This document shows positions 39,107 through 47,876 of a DNA stretch of 64,000 nt, piece by piece (within the stretch, counting starts at the first letter, position 1; each line of letters begins with the position of its first letter). Under the pieces are notes generated by a model. That model was given only the letters and a program-made list of their open reading frames with translations, ran no database searches and had not been told where the DNA came from. This DNA comes from Gammaproteobacteria bacterium (lineage in GTDB: Bacteria; Pseudomonadota; Gammaproteobacteria; HK1), in assembly GCA_021773645.1 (NCBI GenBank), contig JAJFJU010000010.1:186001-250000 (forward strand), read 5' to 3'. Position numbers and translations under genes: made by a program.

Positions 39107-40834
39107 TTATATGCTGTAGTCAAGATTTGCCTTCTTCCATTCCGACGGTATCTGGTAGCTATCCATCCAGGCCGGAAGATCGCCTGCTGGCATCGGGCGA
39201 GCAATACCGTATCCCTGGGCCAGTTCACAGCCCAGTTTTAGTAATAAAGTACCGTGCTCTATGGTTTCTACGCCTTCAGCCACCACCGTGCGCTGAAAGG
39301 CCTGGGTGAGGCCTAATATGCCTTTGGTGATAGCGAGATCCTCTGGATCACTGAGCAGGTCACGTATAAAACTCTGGTCTATTTTGAGCACCTGTGTGGG
39401 AAGGCGTCGCAGGTAGGTTAGCGACGAATAACCAGTGCCAAAGTCGTCAAGGGCAAATTGCACCCCCAGCTCAGCACATTGGGCAATGATTTTGCTGACG
39501 GCGTTTATATCTTGCAGCGCAGCCGTTTCCAGAATCTCCAGTTGCAGACGTGAAGCGGGAACATCCGGGAACTCGGCTAACAGGGCTTTCAGTGAGGGAA
39601 CAAAATCTACTCGTTGCAGTTGCAGTGCCGCAATGTTGACACTGACCTCCAGTTCAATTCCCTCCATTTTCCAGGCTCGCATCTGGGTGAGTGCCTGACG
39701 TAGCACCCAGTGGCCCAGGTCGAAGATTAACTCGCTGTGCTCAATGGCAGGCAGGAAGGCATCGGGTGTCAGCAGCCCCTTTTCAGGGTGTTGCCATCGG
39801 ATGAGGGCTTCCACCCCCGCCATTGCTCCCGAGGCCATATTGACCTTGGGCTGGTAGTACAGGCGTAGCTGCTCCCTTGCCAGCGCGATCTGAATTTCAC
39901 GCTGTATGGAGTTGATGGTTACTGCCTTTTGTTCTTCACTCGGGTCAAAAAAGGCGTAGCGGTTCTTGCCGCTCTGTTTGGCGGCATACATAGCCTGGTC
40001 GGCATGGCGCAGCAGGGTGTCGGCTTCCTCGGAGTCCGGTGGATGCGTAGCGATACCGATACTGGCGAAGAGGGTGAGCGTTGTGTCCTGCAGGGCATAA
40101 GGCTCGGCAATGGTCTTCAGAACCCGAGCCAGCAGTTGTTCCAGCTCGGAAGTGCTTCGGATATCGAGCATTAACAAGACAAACTCATCGCCACCCAGGC
40201 GCGCCACCGTATCACCGGTACGCAAGTTTTGTTGGAGTCGCCGCGCAACCTCGATCAGGATTTGGTCACCAGCCTGATGGCCATGGTTATCATTGACGGG
40301 TTTGAAGCCATCCAGATCGAGGTAACAGACGGCTATCTGCTTTCCCTGGCGTTTTGCGTGGCTTAAGGCCTGCTGCATACGGTCTTGTAACAGCAGGCGA
40401 TTGGGCAATCCGGTGAGAGCATCGTTATAGGCGATTTCCTTGAGTGCCATTGCGTGTTCTTTGAGATAGCTAATATCCGAGAAGGCCGCCACATAATGTT
40501 GTAGATTTCCGTCCCGGTCGGATACCACGTCAATACTTAGTTGTTCGGTGTAAAACTCGCCTGATTTCTTGCGATTCTGGATTTCACCCTGCCAGTGACC
40601 GAATTCATTTATTGCCTTCCACATGGTGGTATAGAAACTCCGGGGATGATTGCCGGAACTGAACATGCGGGGATCTTTGCCTAACACCTCTTCCCGGGAG
40701 TAGCCGCTCAGTCTAAGGCTCGCCGGGTTGGCATCAATAATGTGGTTATACATATCGGTAACAACAATGCCTTCCTGTGAGTGCTTGAAGACGCTGGCCG
40801 CGAGTCGTTCAAATCGTTGCGCACGTTTGCGCAC
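39107..40834 (-). CDS. PAS-GGDEF-EAL protein, downstream part of an amber-split gene
   Basis: A 575-residue segment with PAS (about residues 8-130, SQEGIVVTDMYNHIIDANPASLRLSGYSREEV), GGDEF (RLGGDEFVLLML, with an RTGD inhibitory-site motif five residues before) and EAL (EALIRWQHPEKGLL, DDFGTGYSSLTYLRRLP, AEGVET). Both catalytic domains look intact, so it could make or break cyclic di-GMP. It is in the same frame as the membrane sensor upstream, separated by a single TAG (40841-40843) and two codons. The GTG at 40834 has no well-placed Shine-Dalgarno. It is probably the C-terminal part of one 834-codon gene. It is a close paralogue of the gene at 42747. Confidence 0.85.
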   Translation of the reverse strand: MRKRAQRFERLAASVFKHSQEGIVVTDMYNHIIDANPASLRLSGYSREEVLGKDPRMFSSGNHPRSFYTTMWKAINEFGHWQGEIQNRKKSGEFYTEQLSIDVVSDRDGNLQHYVAAFSDISYLKEHAMALKEIAYNDALTGLPNRLLLQDRMQQALSHAKRQGKQIAVCYLDLDGFKPVNDNHGHQAGDQILIEVARRLQQNLRTGDTVARLGGDEFVLLMLDIRSTSELEQLLARVLKTIAEPYALQDTTLTLFASIGIATHPPDSEEADTLLRHADQAMYAAKQSGKNRYAFFDPSEEQKAVTINSIQREIQIALAREQLRLYYQPKVNMASGAMAGVEALIRWQHPEKGLLTPDAFLPAIEHSELIFDLGHWVLRQALTQMRAWKMEGIELEVSVNIAALQLQRVDFVPSLKALLAEFPDVPASRLQLEILETAALQDINAVSKIIAQCAELGVQFALDDFGTGYSSLTYLRRLPTQVLKIDQSFIRDLLSDPEDLAITKGILGLTQAFQRTVVAEGVETIEHGTLLLKLGCELAQGYGIARPMPAGDLPAWMDSYQIPSEWKKANLDYSI

Positions 40835-40840
40835 CTTGAT

Positions 40841-40843
40841 CTA
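40841..40843 (-). other. In-frame amber codon splitting a sensor-GGDEF-EAL gene
   Basis: Reading the minus strand, EALIQ is followed by TAG, then Ile-Lys and the GTG-encoded start of the PAS-GGDEF-EAL protein, all in one frame. Removing this codon joins HAMP to PAS with a coiled coil across the joint (REALIQ-IKVRKRAQRFERLAAS). It could be a nonsense mutation, a sequencing error or a readthrough site. Confidence 0.85.
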
Positions 40844-41611
40844 TTGAATAAGTGCCTCCCTGCTGACCATGGTCTCCCGCAGCTTTCTGGCAACCCTGTT
40901 AAATGCGCTTGCTACGTCTCCAATTTCATCATCGCGTTCTTTCTTAATGCGATAACTCATGTCTATTCCAAATGCGTGGATATCTGCGCCCAGCGCCCGA
41001 ATAGGCAAGATAATGCGCACAACGATCATGATCCAAAGGCTCACGAGGAGCCATATCAGCAATAGCACAAGACCCGTGAGCAACCATTGAGCATCGCTGG
41101 TCGCCACATTATGGGCCTTCTTGTTATGCGAAATTAATATCGAAGTTTGGGAAACCATGGCTTGTGTGGCAGCCAGCAATCCACTGATCAGCCGTTTATG
41201 ATGGAAGGTCATGGACTTGTCTTCACTCCCGTTTTTGAGCGCCAAAGGGTGGTTCTGGAGGTGCTCAAATAACTTCAGAGACCTGGTGTGATGGCCGCGC
41301 AGGCGCTCTATAGTCAGCTTTGTGCTCTTGCTGAGGTATTGTGAATCCTGTAGCAACCTTCCCAGGGTTTCGTGCCTTTGAAGCCATTGGACCCTTGCTC
41401 GTTCCTCGCGGTAAAGCCCATATTCTCCGGCCAGGATTGAGAGTTGATAGGCTGCATCGGTAACCAAGCGGGCGAATTGCTCACGTTTGATGACCTCGTT
41501 GTGGTCCTGGTTGGTACTGTACAGGCTGTTTACGATTATCAGAGTGACGACAATCGAAGCCACCATTCCAGCTATGGTGAGGGATAGTATTTTAAATCCG
41601 TGTTTAGCCAT
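40841..41611 (-). CDS. Membrane sensor with HAMP domain, upstream part of an amber-split gene
   Basis: A 256-residue segment: membrane helix about residues 9-30 (SLTIAGMVASIVVTLIIVNSLY), a helical periplasmic domain of about 145 residues, a second membrane helix about 177-202 (WLLTGLVLLLIWLLVSLWIMIVV) and a HAMP domain (IILPIRALGADI, DEIGDVASAFNRVARKLRE) to the end. A HAMP domain ending at a stop without an output domain is unusual; the PAS-GGDEF-EAL output follows in the same frame after one TAG. The start is ATG 41611, preceded by TTG 41614. The substrate-binding protein gene ends 33 bp upstream. Confidence 0.82.
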   Translation of the reverse strand: MAKHGFKILSLTIAGMVASIVVTLIIVNSLYSTNQDHNEVIKREQFARLVTDAAYQLSILAGEYGLYREERARVQWLQRHETLGRLLQDSQYLSKSTKLTIERLRGHHTRSLKLFEHLQNHPLALKNGSEDKSMTFHHKRLISGLLAATQAMVSQTSILISHNKKAHNVATSDAQWLLTGLVLLLIWLLVSLWIMIVVRIILPIRALGADIHAFGIDMSYRIKKERDDEIGDVASAFNRVARKLRETMVSREALIQ

Positions 41612-41644
41612 CAATGGCCCCCGATCCGGTATGGCATTCAGACT

Positions 41645-42679
41645 CTAGTGAAACACCGTTAGTGCTTCTGGATGGATCCGCTCCAGGGTATCCAGATAAA
41701 GAAATTCCAAGTAGTTGGGAGATTTACTGCTGGCAACTAACTTTAGTTCAAGAGCCCAGCGTGCCTGCTCTTCCAGGGTGGACAGAAGCCACTGATGAAG
41801 GCTGATACCAAAGTCGAAATCTTTCCATATTGCCCTTATGAAATTAATATCTTTGTTAATGCGCCGGGAGACGATGAGCTGAGATTCCTCTGGATGAGTA
41901 TTGATGAATGCCGTTGCCTGTATAAGCGACCGTACAAACTTGTCCATAATCTCTGGATTCTTGTTTGCATATTCCCGCAGCACAATCGAATTGAAGGTTT
42001 CTGTATAAACATGATCGTGGGAAAGCTCAACTGCATTTTCAGCAAGTGCCTTTTTAGTCAGGTAGGCGAGGGGCTCCCATACGACGATGGCATCGACATC
42101 ACCGTTGGCCAATGCGGATGGGGAATCCTCTGGATTAACATGCACTACCTCGACCATAGAGGGGTCAACACCAGCCATCGCCAGGGTTTCATCTAGAAAG
42201 AACTGAGCTGACGCACCCGTTACAGTGCCAATCCGACGGCCCATAAAATGATCTAATTTTCGGATGCCTGTATCCACACGGGTGAGGATCTTGATGTCGT
42301 TATTAGAGGTGACGAAGGTATTCACAATGGCGAAATCGGAGCGCTTGAAGCTATTAAACATGACCACGACTTCTGAGGACGTGGCGACGTCGACTTCACC
42401 TGCAAACAGGGCTTTGATTGCACGGTTGCCCCCGATGACATCTTTTAGAGAGACATCAAGGCCGTTTTTGGCGAAATATCCTTGATGTTTGGCGATGATG
42501 ATTGGGGATGACAGCGGCGTCAGGGACATGGCTACCGTTAGTGGTTTTAACTCCTGCGCTTGTACCGGGAGGGGTATGAAAACTGCGCACAAACCGATGC
42601 TGATGGTGACAACTGTGACGGCCAGTACGGTGGCGTGTGCCAATAGCCTAGTGAACAGTTTATGGGCTAACAATTTCAT
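41645..42679 (-). CDS. NMT1/THI5-like periplasmic substrate-binding protein
   Basis: A 344-residue protein with a long signal peptide (to about residue 42, FIPLPVQAQ) and the ABC-type aliphatic sulfonate/nitrate/thiamine-precursor binding fold. Typical segments are LTVAMSLTPLSSPIIIAKHQGYFAKNGLDVSL, VIGGNRAIKALFAGEVDVATSSEVVVM, GRRIGTVTGASAQFFLDETL and ANGDVDAIVVWEPLAYL. There is no permease or ATPase gene nearby. It lies 33 bp before the HAMP sensor gene, so it probably presents a ligand to that sensor rather than to a transporter. The ligand cannot be told. Confidence 0.85.
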   Translation of the reverse strand: MKLLAHKLFTRLLAHATVLAVTVVTISIGLCAVFIPLPVQAQELKPLTVAMSLTPLSSPIIIAKHQGYFAKNGLDVSLKDVIGGNRAIKALFAGEVDVATSSEVVVMFNSFKRSDFAIVNTFVTSNNDIKILTRVDTGIRKLDHFMGRRIGTVTGASAQFFLDETLAMAGVDPSMVEVVHVNPEDSPSALANGDVDAIVVWEPLAYLTKKALAENAVELSHDHVYTETFNSIVLREYANKNPEIMDKFVRSLIQATAFINTHPEESQLIVSRRINKDINFIRAIWKDFDFGISLHQWLLSTLEEQARWALELKLVASSKSPNYLEFLYLDTLERIHPEALTVFH

Positions 42680-42746
42680 CTAAACCTCCCGTGAAGGGTT
42701 TAAACATTCGCTGCATACCCGCAAGTCAGCATTGAGTCTAGTCCAT

Positions 42747-45311
42747 TTATATCATGTAGTCGGGGACCGTCTTTTTCCATTCGGATGGTATTTGGTAGCT
42801 TTCCAGCCAAGCGGCCAGATCGTGAGCTGGCATCGGGCGGGCGATGCCGTATCCCTGAGTCAGTTCACAGCCTAATTCCAACAGTAGGGTACCGTGCTCT
42901 ACGGTTTCTACGCCTTCGGCTACGGGGGTGCGATTAAAGGCTTTGGCCAAGCCTAATATGCCTTTGGTAATGGCCAGATCCTCAGCGTCGTCGAGCAGGT
43001 TGCGGATGAAGCTACGATCGATTTTGAGCACTTGTGCGGGGAGGCGCTTTAGATAGGTTAGTGAGGAATATCCGGTGCCAAAGTCATCGAGGGAAAATTG
43101 CACGCCCAGTGCAGCACATTCGGTAATGGTTTTGCTGACATGATCGATATCGTGCAAGGCAGCTGTTTCCAGAATTTCCAACTCAAGGCGTGAGGAGGAA
43201 ATATCGGGAAACTCATCCAACAGGGATTTCAGTGAGGATATGAAATTTGTTTGTTGAAGTTGTAGCGCGGCGATATTGACGCTGACATCCAGTTCAATAC
43301 CCTCTGCCTTCCAAGTGCGTATTTGAGCTAGTGCCTGGCGTAGCACCCAGCGGCCTAAATCAATGATCAGCTCGCTGTGCTCAATGGTTGGCAGAAAGCT
43401 ATCCGGTGCCAGCAGCCCCTTTTTTGGATGTTGCCAACGCACTAGGGCTTCTACGCCTACAACCAGCCCCGAGCGCATGTTGACCTTGGGTTGGTAGTAC
43501 AGGCGTAGTTGCTGTTCGTCCAGTGCAGTCTCAATTTCACGCTGTATGGAGCTGTTGGCCATCGACCTTTGTTCTTCACTGGAGTCGAAAAAGTGGTAAC
43601 GGTTTTTACCCGCTCGTTTGGCGGTATACATGGCTTGATCTGCGTGGCGTAGCAGGGTATCTGCCTCGGTATGGTCTTTGGGATAAATGGCAATGCCGAT
43701 GGTGGCAGAAAGGGTCATCTTGGTGCCGTTAAGGGGATAGGGTTTGGCTATGCACTCCAGTATTCGGTCCAGCAATTGCTCCAGCTCAGCTATTTCCTGG
43801 AAATCGGGTATTAGCAGAATAAATTCATCGCCACCCAGTCGGGCTACCGTGTCGCTATTTCGCAGCTTGTGCTGAAGTCGACGGGCGACCTCTATCAGGA
43901 TCTGATCTCCCGTCTGATGACCATGGATATCGTTGATGGGTTTGAAGCTGTCCAGATCGAGATAACAGATGGCCACCAAGGTGTTATGACGTTTTGCCTG
44001 GATCAGCGCCTGCGCCATCCGATCTTGCAACAAGCGTCGGTTGGGCAGTCCGGTTAGGCTGTCATTAAAGGCGATGCGCTCGAGCTCAAAGGCGTGTTCC
44101 TTAAGATAGGTGATATCTGAAAAAACACCGACATAGTGTTGCAGCTTTCCGCTTTGATCATGTACGGCATCGACACTGAGTCGTTCTGTATAAAGCTCTC
44201 CGGACTTCTTGCGATTCTGAATTTCACCCTGCCAGTGCCCCTGTTCAGCGAGTGTTTTCCACATTGAGGTATAAAATTTCGGGGGCTGATTACCGGAACT
44301 AAACAGTCTGGGATTTTCCCCACGCATTTCTTCCCGGCTATATCCGGTTAGCTTAAAGCTGGCGGGGTTCGCGTCTATGATGCGATTACGGGCATCGGTG
44401 ACAATAATCCCATCCTGAGAATGGACGAAAACACTGGCTGCAAGCCGCTGGCTTTCCTCTGCCTGTTTGCGATCAGTGATATCGAGCATGAAACCAACTA
44501 ATTCGTATGGCTTTCCATGCTTATCTTTCAACAGCGTGACTATGTCGCGAATCCAGACAATTTTCCCGCTGGCGGATATACATCGGTATTCGAAATCATG
44601 ATCCTCGCCGGCCTCCGTTGATAGGCTGCAATAGGTTATGGAAGGGTGGCGATCATCGGGGTGGATACTGTTTGACCACGATTCTAAATCTGTCCAGGTA
44701 TCAGTTGTAAAGCCGAGCATTGCCTCTATCTGGGCACCCACAAAGGTAAATCGGCCCTCCTTCAGATTGTATTTCCACGGCAGAATCTGTGCGGCTTCCA
44801 CCAGTGATCTGAATTTATGTTCACTCTCAATTAGCTTTGTTTCCATCACTCGGCGCTGGCTGATATCTGTATGGGTGCCGATCATCTGCAGTGGTTCGTT
44901 ATCTTTAGTCCACGAAATTATTTTTCCGCGGTCCAGTATCCATTTATAGGAGCCGTCCTTGCATAGCACGCGATGTTCGTTTTCGTAGTAGGGGGTTTCA
45001 CCGGCGAAATGCCGATTCACATCGACAAGGGTTTGTTCCTTGTCATCTGGATGAATGCGTTTATCCCATTCATCCAGGCTGTTGCCAATTTCAGCATCGG
45101 CGTAGCCGAGCATCTCTTTCCAGCGTGTGGAAAAGAAAACCTCATTGGTGGCCATATTCCAATCCCATACGCCATCTCGATTACCCTCCAAGGCCAGTAG
45201 CCAGCGCTGGTCACTTTCTCGCAATTGTCGGCGTGCTTGCCATTGCAGATAGATGGGGAGCCCAAGGAGGAGAAGGGAAAGGGCTATGGCGCTGGTTATC
45301 ATCCAGTTCAT
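42747..45311 (-). CDS. Membrane-anchored PAS(3)-GGDEF-EAL protein
   Basis: An 854-residue signalling protein. It has one N-terminal helix (residues 4-22), PAS/PAC domains at about 35-155 (WDWNMATNEVFFSTRWKEMLGY), 165-285 (FTFVGAQIEAMLGFTTDTW) and 290-405 (SQDGIIVTDARNRIIDANPAS). GGDEF follows (RLGGDEFILLI with RNSD inhibitory site), then EAL (EALVRWQHPKKGLL, DDFGTGYSSLTYLKRLP, AEGVET). Both active sites look complete. Its last about 560 residues match the gene at 39107 closely, down to the end SYQIPSEWKK. It is 67 bp upstream of the substrate-binding gene on the same strand. Confidence 0.93.
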   Translation of the reverse strand: MNWMITSAIALSLLLLGLPIYLQWQARRQLRESDQRWLLALEGNRDGVWDWNMATNEVFFSTRWKEMLGYADAEIGNSLDEWDKRIHPDDKEQTLVDVNRHFAGETPYYENEHRVLCKDGSYKWILDRGKIISWTKDNEPLQMIGTHTDISQRRVMETKLIESEHKFRSLVEAAQILPWKYNLKEGRFTFVGAQIEAMLGFTTDTWTDLESWSNSIHPDDRHPSITYCSLSTEAGEDHDFEYRCISASGKIVWIRDIVTLLKDKHGKPYELVGFMLDITDRKQAEESQRLAASVFVHSQDGIIVTDARNRIIDANPASFKLTGYSREEMRGENPRLFSSGNQPPKFYTSMWKTLAEQGHWQGEIQNRKKSGELYTERLSVDAVHDQSGKLQHYVGVFSDITYLKEHAFELERIAFNDSLTGLPNRRLLQDRMAQALIQAKRHNTLVAICYLDLDSFKPINDIHGHQTGDQILIEVARRLQHKLRNSDTVARLGGDEFILLIPDFQEIAELEQLLDRILECIAKPYPLNGTKMTLSATIGIAIYPKDHTEADTLLRHADQAMYTAKRAGKNRYHFFDSSEEQRSMANSSIQREIETALDEQQLRLYYQPKVNMRSGLVVGVEALVRWQHPKKGLLAPDSFLPTIEHSELIIDLGRWVLRQALAQIRTWKAEGIELDVSVNIAALQLQQTNFISSLKSLLDEFPDISSSRLELEILETAALHDIDHVSKTITECAALGVQFSLDDFGTGYSSLTYLKRLPAQVLKIDRSFIRNLLDDAEDLAITKGILGLAKAFNRTPVAEGVETVEHGTLLLELGCELTQGYGIARPMPAHDLAAWLESYQIPSEWKKTVPDYMI

Positions 45312-45469
45312 TGAAGTCGGTTGCTCATGGGTGAAGAGAGTAATGGCAAGGCAATGCCCGTGTTGAGATTATAGCGGGCGCCACAAGTGGAGGGTATGAG
45401 TCTGGTGCGCCTATCCTCCATCGTGTAAGATCAGAGTTCAGAACATCGTCGTATTTTAAATAAAAACAA

Positions 45470-45505
45470 ATGCTTATGCGGTTTTATCCTAGCCATAAGC
45501 GATGA
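45470..45505 (+). CDS. Possible 11-residue leader peptide before ybiT
   Basis: ATG CTT ATG CGG TTT TAT CCT AGC CAT AAG CGA TGA encodes [11 protein letters not shown]. Its codons are covered by a hairpin (GCTTATG 45472-45478 / CATAAGC 45494-45500) and its stop is 1 bp from a terminator stem. The arrangement resembles a translated attenuator. No obvious Shine-Dalgarno is present (AAATAAAAACAA upstream). Confidence 0.4.
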   Translation: MLMRFYPSHKR

Positions 45506-45506
45506 T

Positions 45507-45531
45507 GACCCGCTGCTGGCGGGTCTTTTTT
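45507..45531 (+). terminator. Intrinsic terminator inside the ybiT leader
   Basis: GACCCGC/GCGGGTC with a 5-nt loop followed by six T. No plus-strand gene ends upstream (the neighbour at 45311 is divergent), so it must end a leader transcript or a small RNA, not an upstream gene. Confidence 0.8.
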
Positions 45532-45579
45532 GTTGTAGCTGCCGATTTATCCATAACCCTCATATCTGGAAGAAGTCTC

Positions 45580-47193
45580 TTGATTACTACCGCCAATATC
45601 ACCATGCAATTCGGTGCCAAGCCCCTGTTTGAAAACATCTCCTCCAAGTTTGGTGACGGTAATCGTTACGGATTGATCGGTGCTAACGGTTGTGGAAAAT
45701 CCACTCTGATCAAAATTCTCGGGGGCGACCTTGAGGCTAGTTCGGGAAACGTCTCCATCGATAGCAATGAACGGGTGGGGAAGCTGAGTCAGGACCAGTT
45801 TGCCTTTGAGGAATACAGCGTCATCGACGCGGTGATCATGGGGTACGCCGAGCTGTGGGAGGTGAAAAGCGAGCGTGATCGTATCTACAGCCTGCCGGCG
45901 ATGAGTGAGGAGGAGGGCATGCAGGTGGCGGAGCTGGAGAATGCCTTCGCCGAGATGGATGGATATACCGCGGAATCCCGTGCCGGGGAGTTGTTGCTGG
46001 GGCTGGACATTCCGCTGGAGCAGCATGAGGGACCCATGAGCGCGGTGGCGCCGGGGTGGAAGCTGCGTGTACTGCTGGCCCAGGCGCTGTTCTCGGATCC
46101 TGATATTCTGCTGCTGGACGAGCCCACCAATAACCTGGATATCAACGCTATTCGCTGGCTGGAGGAGGTGCTGAGCAAGCGCAATAGCACCATGATTATC
46201 ATTTCCCATGATCGGCATTTCCTCAATAGTGTCTGCACCCATATGGCAGATCTTGATTACGGCGAGTTGCGGGTCTATCCGGGTAATTATGATGAATACA
46301 TGATCGCCTCCACGCGGGTGCGGGAGCGCCAGCAGGGCGATAATGCCCGCAAGAAAAAGCAGATCGCTGAATTACAGGCCTTCGTCAGCCGTTTTTCGGC
46401 TAATGCCTCGAAAGCTCGGCAAGCTACCTCACGGGCCCGGCGGATCGAAAAGATAGAGCTGGAGGATATCAAGCCATCCAGCCGTGTGAGTCCATATATT
46501 CTTTTTGAGCAGGACAAAAAGCTCTATCGCTTAGCGGTGGAAATAAAGGGCCTGACCAAGGGCTATGGCGAGGAGCCATTATTTTCCAAATTGGATTTGC
46601 TGGTGGAGACTGGTGAGCGGATTGCCATCATCGGTCCCAATGGCATCGGTAAAACGACCCTGCTGCGCACCCTGTGTGGTGACCTTGAAAAGGATTCGGG
46701 GCGTTTGAAGTGGTCGGAAAATGCTCGGCTTGGCTACTATCCTCAGGATAATACCGAGGATTTCGCCGAGGATATGACGCTATTTGACTGGATGAGCCAG
46801 TGGCGTCAGAAGAGTGATGATGAGCAGAGCCTGCGTGGGACTTTGGGGCGCTTGTTATTTTCCAAGGATGACATTAACAAGTCGGTCAAGATTCTCTCTG
46901 GTGGCGAGCGCGGACGCATGCTATTTGGCAAGTTGATGCTGCAAAAGCCCAATGTCTTGTTGATGGACGAGCCCACCAATCATATGGATATGGAGACCAT
47001 TGAGGCGCTGAATCTGGCGCTGGAAAACTATCCTGGCACGCTGATATTCGTCAGCCATGACCGTGAGGTCGTGTCATCGCTGGCCACCCGCATCATCGAA
47101 ATGAATCGGGATGGATTGGTGAACTTCAGTGGTTCCTACGATGAATATCTAAAGGTGCAGGAGATAGAATCTCGGCTGGCGAAATCGGCCTAG
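45580..47193 (+). CDS. ybiT: ABC-F family ATPase YbiT
   Basis: A 537-residue ABC-F translation factor. Start is TTG 45580 ([21 protein letters not shown]), since the longer frame to 45502 runs through the terminator. Two ABC domains: Walker [10 protein letters not shown] and GPNGIGKTT, signature-helix and Walker B blocks [11 protein letters not shown] and [11 protein letters not shown], and a linker with [22 protein letters not shown]. Length and sequence fit YbiT (530 in E. coli). ABC-F proteins act at the ribosomal E site. The leader has a terminator hairpin, pointing to attenuation control. Confidence 0.94.
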   Translation: MITTANITMQFGAKPLFENISSKFGDGNRYGLIGANGCGKSTLIKILGGDLEASSGNVSIDSNERVGKLSQDQFAFEEYSVIDAVIMGYAELWEVKSERDRIYSLPAMSEEEGMQVAELENAFAEMDGYTAESRAGELLLGLDIPLEQHEGPMSAVAPGWKLRVLLAQALFSDPDILLLDEPTNNLDINAIRWLEEVLSKRNSTMIIISHDRHFLNSVCTHMADLDYGELRVYPGNYDEYMIASTRVRERQQGDNARKKKQIAELQAFVSRFSANASKARQATSRARRIEKIELEDIKPSSRVSPYILFEQDKKLYRLAVEIKGLTKGYGEEPLFSKLDLLVETGERIAIIGPNGIGKTTLLRTLCGDLEKDSGRLKWSENARLGYYPQDNTEDFAEDMTLFDWMSQWRQKSDDEQSLRGTLGRLLFSKDDINKSVKILSGGERGRMLFGKLMLQKPNVLLMDEPTNHMDMETIEALNLALENYPGTLIFVSHDREVVSSLATRIIEMNRDGLVNFSGSYDEYLKVQEIESRLAKSA

Positions 47194-47202
47194 TTTCAGC
47201 CC

Positions 47203-47270
47203 GTAGCCTGGATGAAACGAAGTGGAATCCAGGAAGACAGCATTTACCGCTATCGCTGCATCTGGGCTAC
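47203..47270. repeat. Family-E repeat (GTAGCCTGGATG ends) after ybiT
   Basis: GTAGCCTGGATG (47203-47214) and CATCTGGGCTAC (47259-47270) are inverted with two mismatches, enclosing GAAACGAAGTGGAATCCAGG. This GTAGCCTGGAT...AATCC type is a common dispersed repeat in Gammaproteobacteria. It starts 9 bp after the ybiT stop. A compact copy is at 57992-58026. Confidence 0.75.
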
Positions 47271-47308
47271 TAGGTTTCTGCCTAGCCTAGGCCGCCTCAC
47301 CTACGGAG

Positions 47309-47692
47309 TCAGGAGAGCAGTTCTTTTACCGCTGCCTTGAACTCGTCAAAGCCATCGGGCGTCTTGTTGGTGCCGTGGCTGTGCAGGGATTTGTCGCCTA
47401 GCTCAAGCTTCACTTCCCACTGGATGCCATCGCACATGTCGGTCTGAAAATACTGTGGCTCCCAGTGCCAGACTTTGAGTTCTTCCAGGCAGGTCATAAA
47501 GGCTGCCCATTTTTCCGCATTAGGCGTTTCCCACTTGGTGGTATTTTTTTCACCGGGATAGAACCATGAGATGCCGGCATTACCACTTTCGATAATGAGC
47601 GCTCCGTTTTCTTCAAGTTCCAGACTCTGGCGATCGCCGAATCCGCCTAACTGAAAGTAGAGATGGTCGGGCATGCTGTGTGTTTTGCTCAT
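47309..47692 (-). CDS. Conserved-looking hypothetical protein
   Basis: A 127-residue soluble protein I do not recognise. It has no signal peptide or membrane segment. Visible features are a Trp-rich middle (ISWFYPGEKNTTKWETPNAEKWAAF, then VWHWEPQYF) and a strand-rich DGIQWEVKLELGDKSLHSHG segment with a helical end (FDEFKAAVKELL). Codon use looks like its neighbours. An ATG six codons in is an alternative start. It is convergent with ybiT. Confidence 0.7.
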   Translation of the reverse strand: MSKTHSMPDHLYFQLGGFGDRQSLELEENGALIIESGNAGISWFYPGEKNTTKWETPNAEKWAAFMTCLEELKVWHWEPQYFQTDMCDGIQWEVKLELGDKSLHSHGTNKTPDGFDEFKAAVKELLS

Positions 47693-47876
47693 AGTGGCGG
47701 AAATCCATGTGATTTTTGGGGTGGCACTGGCGGCAGGCCGTGGACCGGTGCCATGTTATATCTCCGGATAGATTAGCTCCAGCGGGACGTCAGATCTTTC
47801 CGCCATTCCAGCTAGACTTTCATTCAATACTATTCAATGTCCTGATTAGGCTGGGCAACCGCTTGGGAGAAATAAC

